From positions 930,001-994,000 of the forward strand of contig CAVUSI010000003.1 in NCBI GenBank assembly GCA_963744115.1: 64,000 bases of DNA, in the 5' to 3' direction. The stretch comes from Chersky-267 sp963744115. GTDB lineage: Bacteria; Chloroflexota; Limnocylindria; Limnocylindrales; CSP1-4. Shown piece by piece: positions 1 through 8,537 of the stretch. The position numbers and the translations under genes were made by a program. The notes under the pieces are model-generated. The model had not been told where the DNA came from. It did no database searches and worked only from the letters and a program-made list of their open reading frames with translations. Position 1 is the first letter of the stretch; every line of letters begins with the position of its first letter.

Positions 1-1596
1 CTTGCCGAACGTCTGCTCGAACTCGCCGAGCCAGTCACCCCGGAATGCGTCGAGCCGGTCGAACAGCCCGGCATCGCCCGGCGTCCCGACCACCAGGAAT
101 TCGTCGCCGCCGTCGCGGATCGTCCGGCTGCCCGGGACCCGGGCGAGGGCGCGCCCGAAGGCGCCGATGACGTCGTCGCCGCGGACCTGGCCGTGCTCGG
201 TGTTGAAGACCCCGAAGCCGGCCAGATCGATGAACGCGATGTCCCACTCGGACGAGGCCAATCCCGGCATCTCCGCGACGCTCCGGACCAGGTCGGCGAA
301 CCAGGCGAAGGTCGGCAGCTGCGTCCGCCGGTCGAGGTCGAGCTTCAGGGCGCCCGGCCAGCGGAACCGCTCGAGGACGGGTCCGGTCGCCCGCTCGAGC
401 CAGTCGACCACCGCGCCGGTCAACCACGGGACCTCGGGTCCGAGCGCTCGCCACCAGCCCTCCGGCTCCTGCGCGCGGGCGAACCAGGCGATCGTCGGCT
501 GCGGGTCGAACGTCGGGTCGAGGGCGAGCATCAGATCGGCCGCCATCAGGGTCGTGAGCACGTCCGACGGTTGGCCCGGGTCGCTCCAGCCGCCGTCCGC
601 ATTGGAGCTGTCGCCGACGAACGCCGCCAGCTCGGGCACGAGCGACGGGTAGATCCGGAGCTGCCACAGGACCGTCCCGAGCCCCGCGCTGGCCGAGACC
701 AGCTGCTCACCGTCGAACGGACCGGTGCCGATGACCGGTCCGGCGACCCGCCGCGCCAGCGTGGCATAGCGGTAGGCGATCGCCGTGGCGAGGTACCACA
801 GGTCGTTGAGCGTGGCCGGCGCCTGTCCGAGCAGCCACAGCGCGAACAGGTCGCGCCATGGATCGTCGGCGGCGACGTGCAGCGCGAAGTCAGCCTCGAT
901 CAGCGGCAGGAGCTGGGCCCGGATCGGCGCGGCGGCGTCACCTCGGGCATCGCCCCGGGCGGTCAGCTCGGCGAGGAGCTCGAGGACCTGGACCTGGGCG
1001 ATCGGCTCGACGAACCAACGCGCATAGCCCACAGGATCGAGCGCCAGCCGCCGTCGGTCGCGCGGTCGCCAGTGAGCGGGCGAGCCGTCGGTCCGAGCGT
1101 AGATCGGGGAACCGGGGCCGCCGCCGGGCTCGAACGTCCATGGGAAGCCGCCCGATCGCCCGAGCTGGATGCCCGCCCGGTCGTAGGCGGCGAGCAGGCG
1201 CGTCACGTTGACCCGGGCGCCCCGGCTTCGGGCGAACCGGTAGGCCGACGCGATGATCGGGTCGGTGAGCTCTTTCTTGCCGATGCTGCCGCCGAGACCG
1301 ATCAGTGCGTCGGTGCCGAGCCGGATCGCGTCGGGGCCCAGCTCGCCGGGCCGACCGAGACGCCGCGGGCGGATGGGCCGCGGGCGGTCGTCGAGGTGGC
1401 CGAGCCGAGGGGCTCCGTCCTGGCCCGAGCGCGCCGCGCGTCCGCTCGGCGGGGGTCCGACGTCCTCGTCGGGCAGGAGCGGGTACGGACCCGGGTCGAT
1501 GGGACTCTCGACCCCGGTCCAGGCAGGGTATCGAACGACGCTGCCCGGCATCCGGGCCTTGCGTCGCGGGACCGGTGGGTCCCCCCAGGCCTTCAC
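1..1596 (-). CDS. GGDEF-domain protein with terpenoid-cyclase-like repeat region (3' end outside window)
   Basis: I translated this frame by hand; it is open from an in-frame TAG at 1624-1626 to the window edge, so the C-terminus is missing. The last part carries a GGDEF signature: a DLAGFG...HGQVRGDD stretch followed by RDGGDEFLVVG (GGDEF codons at 97-111). This fits a diguanylate cyclase-type domain that would make cyclic di-GMP from GTP. No RxxD inhibitory site is seen. The middle, about residues 270-380, is rich in Trp and has a DGGW motif and helical pattern like the alpha-alpha toroid of prenyltransferase/squalene-cyclase repeats. The first 60 residues are Pro/Arg-rich. The start is GTG 1596 or ATG 1551; neither has a strong ribosome site. 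The GGDEF call is firm; the repeat call is a suggestion. Confidence 0.7.
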   Translation of the reverse strand, partial: MKAWGDPPVPRRKARMPGSVVRYPAWTGVESPIDPGPYPLLPDEDVGPPPSGRAARSGQDGAPRLGHLDDRPRPIRPRRLGRPGELGPDAIRLGTDALIGLGGSIGKKELTDPIIASAYRFARSRGARVNVTRLLAAYDRAGIQLGRSGGFPWTFEPGGGPGSPIYARTDGSPAHWRPRDRRRLALDPVGYARWFVEPIAQVQVLELLAELTARGDARGDAAAPIRAQLLPLIEADFALHVAADDPWRDLFALWLLGQAPATLNDLWYLATAIAYRYATLARRVAGPVIGTGPFDGEQLVSASAGLGTVLWQLRIYPSLVPELAAFVGDSSNADGGWSDPGQPSDVLTTLMAADLMLALDPTFDPQPTIAWFARAQEPEGWWRALGPEVPWLTGAVVDWLERATGPVLERFRWPGALKLDLDRRTQLPTFAWFADLVRSVAEMPGLASSEWDIAFIDLAGFGVFNTEHGQVRGDDVIGAFGRALARVPGSRTIRDGGDEFLVVGTPGDAGLFDRLDAFRGDWLGEFEQTFGK

Positions 1597-1633
1597 GGCC
1601 GGGATCGTCCCAGAACGCCCGGCCTAGTCGATA

Positions 1634-1649
1634 TGGTACGAACGTACCA
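1634..1649. promoter_or_regulatory. Perfect 7-bp-arm palindrome, possible TetR-type operator
   Basis: The site reads TGGTACG-AA-CGTACCA, a perfect inverted repeat with a 2-base centre. It lies in the 63-base gap between the stop of the LLM oxidoreductase and the start of the GGDEF gene. Its form suits a dimeric repressor. On the minus strand a CATATC-like -10 follows it, so it may control the GGDEF gene. No TetR gene is in the window. Confidence 0.45.
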
Positions 1650-1659
1650 GCGACCGAGA

Positions 1660-2556
1660 CTACAGGCCCCTGAGGTGCGGGATGACGTCCCGGCCGACCG
1701 TCTCCAGCGCCGTTGGCTCGGCGATCCGCCGGACGCTCACGATCACGTGCTGGGCGCCGGCGTCGGAGAGCTCGCCGAGGCGTTCGACGATGCGCGTCGG
1801 CGGCTGGCCCCGGTCGGTCGGGTGGAGCTGCGGGTCGATGTCCTGCATCGTGCTGCGCTCGATCTCGTCGTAGTCGCGTCCGAGCCGCTCGCAGTGCTCG
1901 CGCAGGACGCGGTACTTGTGTGCGATGCGCGGCCCGTCGCCGAAGACGTTGGTCGCGTCGCCGTACTGGGCCACCAGACGCAGTGTCTTCTGTTCGCCGC
2001 CGCCGCCGATCATGATCGGGACCCGTGGCCGGGACAGGCTCTGCGGGGAATTGAGCAGCCGCCCGGCGTGGGTGTGCCGGCCGTGGAAGTCCTCGCGGCT
2101 GCCGTGCTCGCCCTGCCACATCCCGTGCGCCATCCGGAGCGTGTCCTCGAGCATCTCGAACCGGTCGCCGAGGGGCGGGAAGGGGAAGCCGAGGGCACGA
2201 CTCTCGCTCTCGTTCCAGGCCGCGCCGATGCCCAGCCAGGCGCGCCCACCCGACAGGACGTCGAGCGTCGTCGCGGCCTTGATCCACAGCCCGGGCTGGC
2301 GGTAGTGGACCCCTCCGACGAGCAGGCCGAGCCTGGCCCGGGTCGTGTGGGCCGCCATGTAGCCGAGGGTCGTCCAGCCCTCGAGCATCGGGTCCTCCTC
2401 CGGCCCGATCGACCGGATCTGGAAGAAGTGGTCCATGACCCAGATCGAGTCGAAGCCGACGTCGTCGGCGGTCCGAACCAGCCGGGCGAGGGTCGGGCCG
2501 ATGGCCGCCGGTCCGCCGGGCCAGTCGAAGGCGTTGATCTGCAGTCCGAGCTTCAC
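1660..2556 (-). CDS. LLM class F420-dependent oxidoreductase
   Basis: A 298-residue protein of the luciferase-like monooxygenase family, a TIM-barrel fold that uses flavin or coenzyme F420. Typical features are the start MKLGLQINAFDWPGG, the IWVMDHFFQI strand near residue 40, GLLVGGVHYRQPG near 80, LGIGAAWNESE near 110 and VPIMIGGGGEQKTLRL near 180. This last G-rich motif is usual in F420-binding members. It lies 103 bases after the exporter gene and not far from the F420 biosynthesis genes, which supports an F420 rather than FMN cofactor. The substrate is not evident. Confidence 0.85.
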   Translation of the reverse strand: MKLGLQINAFDWPGGPAAIGPTLARLVRTADDVGFDSIWVMDHFFQIRSIGPEEDPMLEGWTTLGYMAAHTTRARLGLLVGGVHYRQPGLWIKAATTLDVLSGGRAWLGIGAAWNESESRALGFPFPPLGDRFEMLEDTLRMAHGMWQGEHGSREDFHGRHTHAGRLLNSPQSLSRPRVPIMIGGGGEQKTLRLVAQYGDATNVFGDGPRIAHKYRVLREHCERLGRDYDEIERSTMQDIDPQLHPTDRGQPPTRIVERLGELSDAGAQHVIVSVRRIAEPTALETVGRDVIPHLRGL

Positions 2557-2659
2557 GCGTGCCGACTCCCCGTCTCGGGCCGGCTGCGCCGGCCGGATGG
2601 TTGCAGGGTAAACGAGAAGCGGAGGTCGGAGCCGGCCGAGGCGACGCGCGCAGGCGGGG

Positions 2660-4256
2660 TCAGGCCAGGACGAGACCCTCGATGCCCGCCGAGACGGGGT
2701 CCGGCTGGCGCATCATCCGGAACGAGTCGAGCAGCCCGAGCACGCTGGCGATGATCGGGATCAGCAGGGCCACCTGCAGGGCGAACGGTCGGGCCTCGGT
2801 GTTGATCCGGATGATCTCGGCCTGGACCTCCGGCGGCTGACCGACCAGCAGGACTTCGAGATCGGTGTTCGTCATGACCTCCGCGTCGTGCTCGAGCGCG
2901 TCGCGCGACCACCTGCTGCTGGGCCGGGTCGAGCACCGTGCTCGCGTCCGCCAGGGTGGTGAAGCTGAAGGCCAGCGTGGCCAGCATGATCGCCCCGGCG
3001 AACGCCAGGCCGAACGACAGCCCGAACGAGCCGGCGGCCGAGTTCACGCCGGCGGCTTCGCTGACCCGTTCCTCGACGATCGGCGCGAGCGTGTAGTTGT
3101 TGAGCTGGGAGACGAGGAGCCCGAGGCCGATCCCGGCGATCACCAGCGGGACCGCCAGGTACCAGCCCGCGTCGGCGCGCGGCACGATCGGGATCAACAG
3201 CACCATCCCGATCAGCAGGAGGGCGAATCCGGCCCGGATGATGCTGCTCGGACGCCGGTCGCCGGACCGCCGACCGGCGACGATCGCCGTCGCGAACATG
3301 CTGAGCGACAGCGGAGCCAGGGACAGGCCCGCCTGCAGGGCGTTGTACTCGAGGACCATCTGGAGGTAGATCGGGATGGTGATCATCGCGCCACCCAGCG
3401 CGATGTTCTGGAGCATCTGCCCGGAGATCCCCAACCGGAAGAGCTTGGACGTGAACAGGTCCGGATCGATCAGCGTCGGCTTCCCCGCGCGCTTCCGGCG
3501 CACGAGCCAATAGGCGAGCGCGGCGAGCGAGATCGCGCCGATCGCCAGGAGCAGGCCGACGGCTTCGGCACCTTCCTGCCAGGCGAGGATGCCGAGCACG
3601 AGGCCGCCCATGCCGAGGACCGAGAGGACCGAGCCGACGATGTCGACCTGGCGCGGCCCGGTGTAGGGAACGTCGCGGACGAGCCGGCTGCCGAGCAGGA
3701 CGATCGCGATGACGACGACCTCGAGCAGGAATGCCACGCGATAGGAGAGGAACGTCGTGATGAAGCCGCCGATCAGTGGGCCGATCGCCGCCGCGATCGC
3801 CGCCGCGGCCCCGACCAGGGCGTAGGTCGCCTTCTGCGCCGCGCCTTCGAAGTTGCCGTGGATGAGCGACTGCATCGCAGGCAGCAGGAGTGACGCTCCG
3901 AGTCCGCCGATGATGGCCCAGAAGATGATGATCGCCGTCACGCTCTGGGCCAGGGCCATCGCCAGGGCGCCGATCGCATAGGCGAGCAGGCCCAGCACGT
4001 AGGCCCGCTTGCGTCCGAACAGGTCACCGATCTTGCTGCCGATCAGGATGAACGCGGCCGACACGAGCGCTTCGAGAGCGATGGCGGACTGGATGGCGCT
4101 CACGGTCGTGCCAAGATCGGCGACGACCGCCGAGATCGACACGTTCATGATCGACGTGTCCACGACGAGGACGAACATCGCCATCGCCAGGAGGAGCGGA
4201 AGCCGCCGATCGGTGGCGGGAGCTGTCGGGACCTGGCCGGCCGTGGCTTCGGTCAT
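2660..4256 (-). pseudogene. DHA2-family MFS exporter, interrupted by a frameshift near the C-terminus
   Basis: A major facilitator superfamily drug:H+ antiporter-like protein with about 14 hydrophobic segments. The start is ATG 4256 (MTEATAGQ), with GAGGG upstream. The loop motif GSKIGDLFGRKRAY and the family C-terminal block NTDLEVLLVGQPPEVQAEI followed by a last membrane segment are both present. However, the last block is in another frame. The reading frame shifts at about 2895-2912, in a GCGCGACGCGC stretch, by net one extra (or two missing) bases; the gene length 1597 is 1 modulo 3. Unshifted translation gives a low-complexity Arg-rich tail. If the shift is an error, the protein is about 531 residues. 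It probably has its own promoter in the 152-base gap after cofE. Confidence 0.8.
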
Positions 4257-4408
4257 GCGCGTCTTGCCCTCATCGCAGCCCTCGCCTCCCGAGTCCGCCG
4301 GCGACCCGTCGCCGGATCGGACGCGCATCGTACGACACGGATCGAACACTGGATCCCCGCGTCCGCTTCGTCAGCGAGGCCGTCAAGACGCTCGAGCGCG
4401 AGGTGGTC

Positions 4409-5203
4409 TCAGCGGAAGAGGTCCATCTCGCCGGGGATGAGCGCGTCGCGGATCGTCCCCTCGCCGCGCGACGGGTGCGCGCCGCGGACGACCGCAGCCG
4501 GTCGGCCGGCGCTCTTGCCGAGCGCGAGCTCCGCCGCCGAGGCGATCTCGTCGGCGACCGCGCGAACCGTCGACCGCATCACCCGCCCGTCGGCGTCGGG
4601 GCTGCCGCGCAGGTCCTCCAGCGGGTCGATCCCGGACACCCCGATCGCGACGTCGACGATCCCCCAGCGCCAGGGTCGTCCGAAGGAGTCGGACACGATG
4701 ACGGCCAGATCGACGCCGAGGGCGTCGCGGACGGCGGTCCGGATCCGCAGCGCTGACGCATCGGGGTCGGTCGGCAGGAGGGTCACGATCGACCCGCTCG
4801 CCGGACCGACGTTGCTCGCGTCGACGCCGCCGTTGGCGCACACGAAGCCGTGCGGGGTCTCGGTGATGATCACTCCGTTCGCCATCCGCACGATCCGCCG
4901 GGCCTCGCGCAGGACGACCTCGACCTGCCGCGGGTCCCGGTCCCAGCGCTCGGCGAACGCGACCGCCTCGGACCGCGGCTCGACGGTCGTCAGGTCGACG
5001 ATGGCGCCCTCCGCCTTCGACACGACCTTCTGGGTCACGACCAGGACGTCGTCGGGGCGCAGCGGGCCGACCTCCGGGGTCCCGTGGAACTCGGCGAGCC
5101 TCGCGACCAGCATCCCCGCGAGGTCGTCGTCGGGTTGGATCTCGGGGATCCCCTCGAGGGTGAAGACCTCGAGCCGCGCAGCCGGGTCCCGGCCCGGAGC
5201 CAC
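4409..5203 (-). CDS. cofE: Coenzyme F420-0:L-glutamate ligase CofE
   Basis: A 264-residue protein that adds glutamate(s) to F420-0 with GTP, the last step of F420 biosynthesis. Family blocks are VFTLEGIPEI at the N-terminus, VVTQKVVSKAEG (residues about 50-61), MANGVIITETPHGFVCANGGVD and VIVSDSFGRPWRWG, the last two forming the nucleotide/metal site. It is the single-domain form, without the nitroreductase-like domain that mycobacterial FbiB carries. I chose GTG 5203, two bases after the cofC stop, because VAPGRDPAARLEVF runs straight into the conserved start; the open frame extends further upstream only as overlap with cofC. It is translationally coupled with cofC. Confidence 0.93.
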   Translation of the reverse strand: MAPGRDPAARLEVFTLEGIPEIQPDDDLAGMLVARLAEFHGTPEVGPLRPDDVLVVTQKVVSKAEGAIVDLTTVEPRSEAVAFAERWDRDPRQVEVVLREARRIVRMANGVIITETPHGFVCANGGVDASNVGPASGSIVTLLPTDPDASALRIRTAVRDALGVDLAVIVSDSFGRPWRWGIVDVAIGVSGIDPLEDLRGSPDADGRVMRSTVRAVADEIASAAELALGKSAGRPAAVVRGAHPSRGEGTIRDALIPGEMDLFR

Positions 5204-5205
5204 CC

Positions 5206-5862
5206 TCAGCCGACCCGCGCCGGGTCGAGCAGGCCCAGCTCGTCGGCCAGGATGAGGTCTTCGGGCAGGTCGAGGTCGAGAGCCAGGGGACCGTCGAGCT
5301 CGAGCGCGACCGCGTTCGCCGCCTGGGCTTCGGCGAGGTGCGCTCCCCGACTCGCGGGTCCGAATCGGAAGGCGACCGCGTCCGGTGGGCTGACCAGAAG
5401 CACGTTCGTCCCGCGACCGTGGCGGTCGGCGACGATCGCCACGACGGCGCGGTCCGACCGGCGCGCGGCGGCGGCGGCGCCCACCACCGCCTCGATCGCC
5501 GTGACCGAGATCGCCGGCAGGTCGGCGGCGAGGACGATGACCGCGGTCGCGCCGTCCGCCAGCGCCCACCGGGTGGCCGCACGGAGTCCTTCGTTGAGGC
5601 CGTCGTCCGGCTGGCGGACGGGCGTCGCGCCGGCGGCGGCCGCGGCCTTGAGGACGACCGGATCGGGGCTGACCACGACGACCGACTCGATCGCGTCGAC
5701 GCCGCTCGCCGCCCGGATCGTCCGCTCGAGCAGGCCGGCCACCAGGGTCTGCCGCTCCTCGGCGTCGAGCGGCTCGCCGAGGCGCGACTTGGCACTCTCG
5801 AACGACCGGACGGGGACGATCGCGACGAGGCGGGACAGGTCGGCGGCGCGGACGAGGGTCAT
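5206..5862 (-). CDS. cofC: 2-phospho-L-lactate (or PEP) guanylyltransferase CofC
   Basis: A 218-residue nucleotidyltransferase-fold protein. CofC/FbiD joins GMP from GTP to 2-phospholactate or phosphoenolpyruvate, giving the activated donor used by CofD. The N-terminal VAIVPVRSFESAKSRLG carries the nucleotide-binding KSRL motif; VVVVSPDPVV and the metal-binding AADLPAIS follow. The tail DLDLPEDLILADELG is usual for the family. It sits between cofD (37-base gap) and cofE (2-base gap) on the same strand. The sequence does not tell which of the two phospho-acids is used. Confidence 0.92.
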   Translation of the reverse strand: MTLVRAADLSRLVAIVPVRSFESAKSRLGEPLDAEERQTLVAGLLERTIRAASGVDAIESVVVVSPDPVVLKAAAAAGATPVRQPDDGLNEGLRAATRWALADGATAVIVLAADLPAISVTAIEAVVGAAAAARRSDRAVVAIVADRHGRGTNVLLVSPPDAVAFRFGPASRGAHLAEAQAANAVALELDGPLALDLDLPEDLILADELGLLDPARVG

Positions 5863-5899
5863 GACGACATCCTACCGGCGCCGTCGGAGCGGCGGCCGG

Positions 5900-6847
5900 T
5901 CACCCTCCGGCGATCCGACCGGCCAAGTCGAGGACGTCGCGGGCCAGGCGGACCCGTCCGGCGTCGTCGGACATCACGGTGTCGACGACCAGCGTCGTCA
6001 TCTGGAGCGCGGCGATATGGGCGTCGAGCTCCGCGTCGACGGCGTCGAGGACGAACCCGTCGAGCAGGCCGGCGTACAGCCGGGCCACGCCGAGGGCGCT
6101 CGAGTCGTGGCCGAGCGAGGTCAGCATCCGGTCCGCCGGGCCCCGCAGGGCACGACCGCCGACGATGCCCGAGACGGCGACCACCGGGACACCGCGAGCG
6201 CGGGCGGCGGCGATCGCCTCGCGCATCCCGGGAACGGCCAGGATCGGGCCGATCGACACGATCGGGTTCGACGGGGCGATGACGATGACCCCGGCCGCGG
6301 CCACGGCGTCGTTGACCTCGGGCGTCGGCCGGACCACGTCGATGCCGCGGAACCTGACCTCGTGGACCTCGGGTGCCTGGTGCCGATGGACGAAGTACTC
6401 CTGGAACTCGAGCCAGCCGTCATCGGTCAGGACCTCGGTCATCACGACGCCATCCGTCATCGGCAGGATCCGCGCCGCGATCCCGAGCGAGCGCTGCAGC
6501 CCCAGCGCGACCTCGGTCGGTCGATCGCCCGCCCGCAGGCGGGCGGTCCGGACGATGTGGGCGGCCAGGTCCCGGTCGCCGAGACGGAACCAGGTCTCCT
6601 CGCCGTAGACCGCCAGCTGATCCGCCACGGCGAAGGTCTCGCCCCGGACCCCCCAACCCTGGTCGCGGTCGTCGAGACCGGCCAGGTTGTAGAGGACGGT
6701 GTCGTGGTCCGGGCAGACGAGGAGGCCGTGGCGCTTGAGGTCGTCGCCCGTATTGACGATGACCGTCAGGTCCGACCCCACCAGGGCCTGGACGCCGTAG
6801 GCCAGCTTGGCACCACCGACCCCGCCGGCCAGGAGGACGACGCTCAC
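5900..6847 (-). CDS. cofD: 2-phospho-L-lactate transferase CofD
   Basis: A 315-residue enzyme that transfers the phospholactyl (or enolpyruvyl phosphate) group from the CofC product to the deazaflavin Fo, giving F420-0 or its dehydro form. It starts with VVLLAGGVGGAKLAYG, the Gly-rich loop of this family. IVNTGDD (residues about 31-37), CPDHDTVLYNLAG and APSNPIVSIGPIL are also diagnostic. Its ATG overlaps the stop of the preceding LLM gene (ATGA), so the biosynthesis genes share a transcript with F420-using enzymes. No Fo synthase (FbiC or CofG/CofH) is in the window. Confidence 0.95.
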   Translation of the reverse strand: MSVVLLAGGVGGAKLAYGVQALVGSDLTVIVNTGDDLKRHGLLVCPDHDTVLYNLAGLDDRDQGWGVRGETFAVADQLAVYGEETWFRLGDRDLAAHIVRTARLRAGDRPTEVALGLQRSLGIAARILPMTDGVVMTEVLTDDGWLEFQEYFVHRHQAPEVHEVRFRGIDVVRPTPEVNDAVAAAGVIVIAPSNPIVSIGPILAVPGMREAIAAARARGVPVVAVSGIVGGRALRGPADRMLTSLGHDSSALGVARLYAGLLDGFVLDAVDAELDAHIAALQMTTLVVDTVMSDDAGRVRLARDVLDLAGRIAGG

Positions 6848-7813
6848 GGTACCGGCTCGCGGCCGAGCTGCCCGTCGAGCGCCAGGCGGACCTCGTCGAC
6901 GCGGGCGAGGGTCTCGGCATCGTACGGCGCGGGCAACCGGATGATGAACGTGCTGAACCCGAGCCGGCGGTAGGGGAGCAGGACCGCCGAGATCTCATCC
7001 GGCGAGCCGAGGAGGGTCGGGATCGGCGTGGTCCCGCCGATGAGGTCCGCTTCGACCCCGTTCCCGGCCAGGATCGAGCGGTACGCCGCGCGGGCCTCGT
7101 CGGCACGATCCCGGATGATCATCGGGAAGCTGACCGTCCGCTCGATCGATGCCGGATCCCGGCCGACGTCCGCGCAATGCGCTCGGAGCGTCGCCAGGGC
7201 GCCGGTCACGGCCTCGAGGCTGCCGTTCGTGTTCCAGGCGTCGGCGTAGCGGGCGACCGTCCGAAGCGTCTTCTTCGGCCCGGAACCGCCGACGAGGATC
7301 GGCAGGCGGGCCTGGATCGGCAGCGGCAGCTGGGCGGCCTCGTGCATCGGGTAGGCGGGTCCGGCGTGGTCGACGGTCTCGCCGTCGAGCAACCGTCGGA
7401 TGAGCCCGACCGCCTCGTCGAGCCGATCGAGCCGTTCGCCGACAGCCGGTCCCGAAGTCGATCCCGTGGGCGTCATGCTCGCGCTCGAACCAGGCGCCGC
7501 CGATGCCGAGGATCGCCCGCCCGTCGCTGATGTGGTCGAGGGTCGTGGCGAGCTTGGCGGTCAGGCCCGGGTTGCGGAACGTGTTCGCGCCGACCATCAG
7601 CCCGAGACGGATCCGCGAGGTCAGCACCGCCCAGGCGCCGAGCGTGATCCAGCCCTCGAAGATCGGCTGACGCCACGGGCCCTGGATGGCGAGCAGGTGG
7701 TCCCAGGTCCAGAGCGAGTCCCAGCCGCCGGCCTCGGCCTCGAGCGCGGCCTCGCGGAACCGCGGCCACCCGCTTGCCTGGGACCACAGCTGGGCCCCGA
7801 ACGCCGTCGTCAC
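6844..7813 (-). pseudogene. LLM class F420-dependent oxidoreductase, frameshifted
   Basis: Two overlapping frames together make one luciferase-like oxidoreductase of about 322 residues. The N-terminal frame (from 7813) has MTTAFGAQLWSQASGW, LWTWDHLLAI, GLMVGANTFRNPG and LGIGGAWFEREH. The C-terminal frame (to 6844) has GERLDRLDEAVGL, LPILVGGSGPKKTLR and FSTFIIRLP. The switch falls at about 7438-7450, right after GIDFGTG. Removing one base there restores a GFGERLD or GVGERLD join, which is normal for the family. Total length is 1 modulo 3. Its start overlaps the PPOX gene stop and its stop overlaps the cofD start, so it lies inside the F420 operon. The enzyme is either broken or the base is an assembly error. 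Confidence 0.85.
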
Positions 7814-8244
7814 AGGTCCTCCCGGATGCGCGTCGGGCGAAGCCGGAAGGTGATCCGCCGCTGTCGCGTGAAGCGGTCCCGGATGAGCCGCTCCGCCTCG
7901 TCGGGCTCATCGGCGTGATATCGCCGAGCCATCTCGGCGATATCCGCCTGGGCGGTCGCCTGGTCCTCGATCACGGTCACGGTCCCGCTCAGCTCCACGA
8001 AGCGATAGCCGTCGGGCACGGTGAGGATCAACCGCGGGTCGCGGACGAGGTCGGCCGGCCACAGCCGCCCGACGGCCGAGTTGACGACGATCTCGTCGCC
8101 CTCGAGGCGGTACCAGACGACCGCCTGGTGGGGGCTGCCGTCGACCCCGACGGTCGCCAGGACCCCGAATCGCTCGGCCGCGAGGAACACGCGCGCCTCC
8201 GCTGTCAGGGTCGGGAACGGAGCGCGGGCGGTGTCGGTCGTCAC
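7810..8244 (-). CDS. PPOX-class F420/FMN-dependent flavoprotein
   Basis: A 144-residue split beta-barrel protein of the pyridoxamine 5'-phosphate oxidase-like superfamily, a group with many F420-dependent reductases. Features are ERFGVLATVGVDGSPHQAVVWYRL at residues about 24-47 (broken here only by normal family variation), the DPRLILTVPDGYRFVELSGTVTV core, and a C-terminal ITFRLRPTRI strand. It is the first gene of the F420 operon and overlaps the following LLM start by four bases. The start is GTG 8244 and no ribosome site is visible. A TACCAT-like -10 lies about 10 bases upstream, so the message could be leaderless. Confidence 0.85.
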   Translation of the reverse strand: MTTDTARAPFPTLTAEARVFLAAERFGVLATVGVDGSPHQAVVWYRLEGDEIVVNSAVGRLWPADLVRDPRLILTVPDGYRFVELSGTVTVIEDQATAQADIAEMARRYHADEPDEAERLIRDRFTRQRRITFRLRPTRIREDL

Positions 8245-8537
8245 CCGGCGGATGGTACGAGACGGTGCGGGGTAGCGCTTTGAGCTGCCCGGTCACCGGA
8301 CGTCAGGAGACGCTCACGAACCGTTGTCACGATGTTGATGCTGGACCTTGACGAGGCATACCGCAGGACTGTCACAATGCACCCAGCGAGTGTGCCGGCG
8401 GACCGCCGGCCCCGTCGCCTGCCGCGAGCGAGAGCAGGGTCCCAGGAGGAGACGTCCCCGACGTCGATCCGCGAAGCAGGCGTCATTCCAGTCAGGCGGT
8501 CAGAGACGCCTCACCTATCTGAGTGGGAGACACTGAG
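8245..8537. promoter_or_regulatory. Divergent intergenic region with repeats, leader of the ABC importer operon
   Basis: This 293-base gap separates the F420 operon from the importer operon. It has a direct repeat TGTCACRATG at 8325-8334 and 8370-8379 (45 bases apart), a 7-bp hairpin GCCGGCG/CGCCGGC at 8394-8410, and an inverted repeat AGGCGTC/GACGCCT at 8478-8484 and 8505-8511, near the ribosome site. A TTGACG at 8348-8353 could be a -35, but the -10 is poor. I see no known riboswitch pattern and no gene. Confidence 0.35.

Noticed and set aside
938..2287. Minus-strand open frame of 449 codons
   Set aside because: It is a shifted frame across the LLM and GGDEF genes and shows only low-complexity Arg/Pro sequence.
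193..2754. Plus-strand open frame of 853 codons
   Set aside because: It is antisense to the GGDEF and LLM genes, is full of Arg/Gly/Pro/Ala without any domain pattern, and the minus strand has clear conserved motifs.
4257..4349. Longer start for the MFS exporter at 4349
   Set aside because: The added 31 residues are polar and unlike an exporter N-terminus; ATG 4256 has GAGGG upstream and leads straight to the first membrane segment.
8523..8537. GTG 8523 as start of the first binding protein
   Set aside because: No ribosome site precedes it, while TTG 8538 has GGGAG at a normal distance and gives a normal lipoprotein signal.
8245..8537. Riboswitch in the importer leader
   Set aside because: I looked for TPP, cobalamin, glycine, SAM and guanidine-type conserved stretches and saw none; only simple repeats are present.
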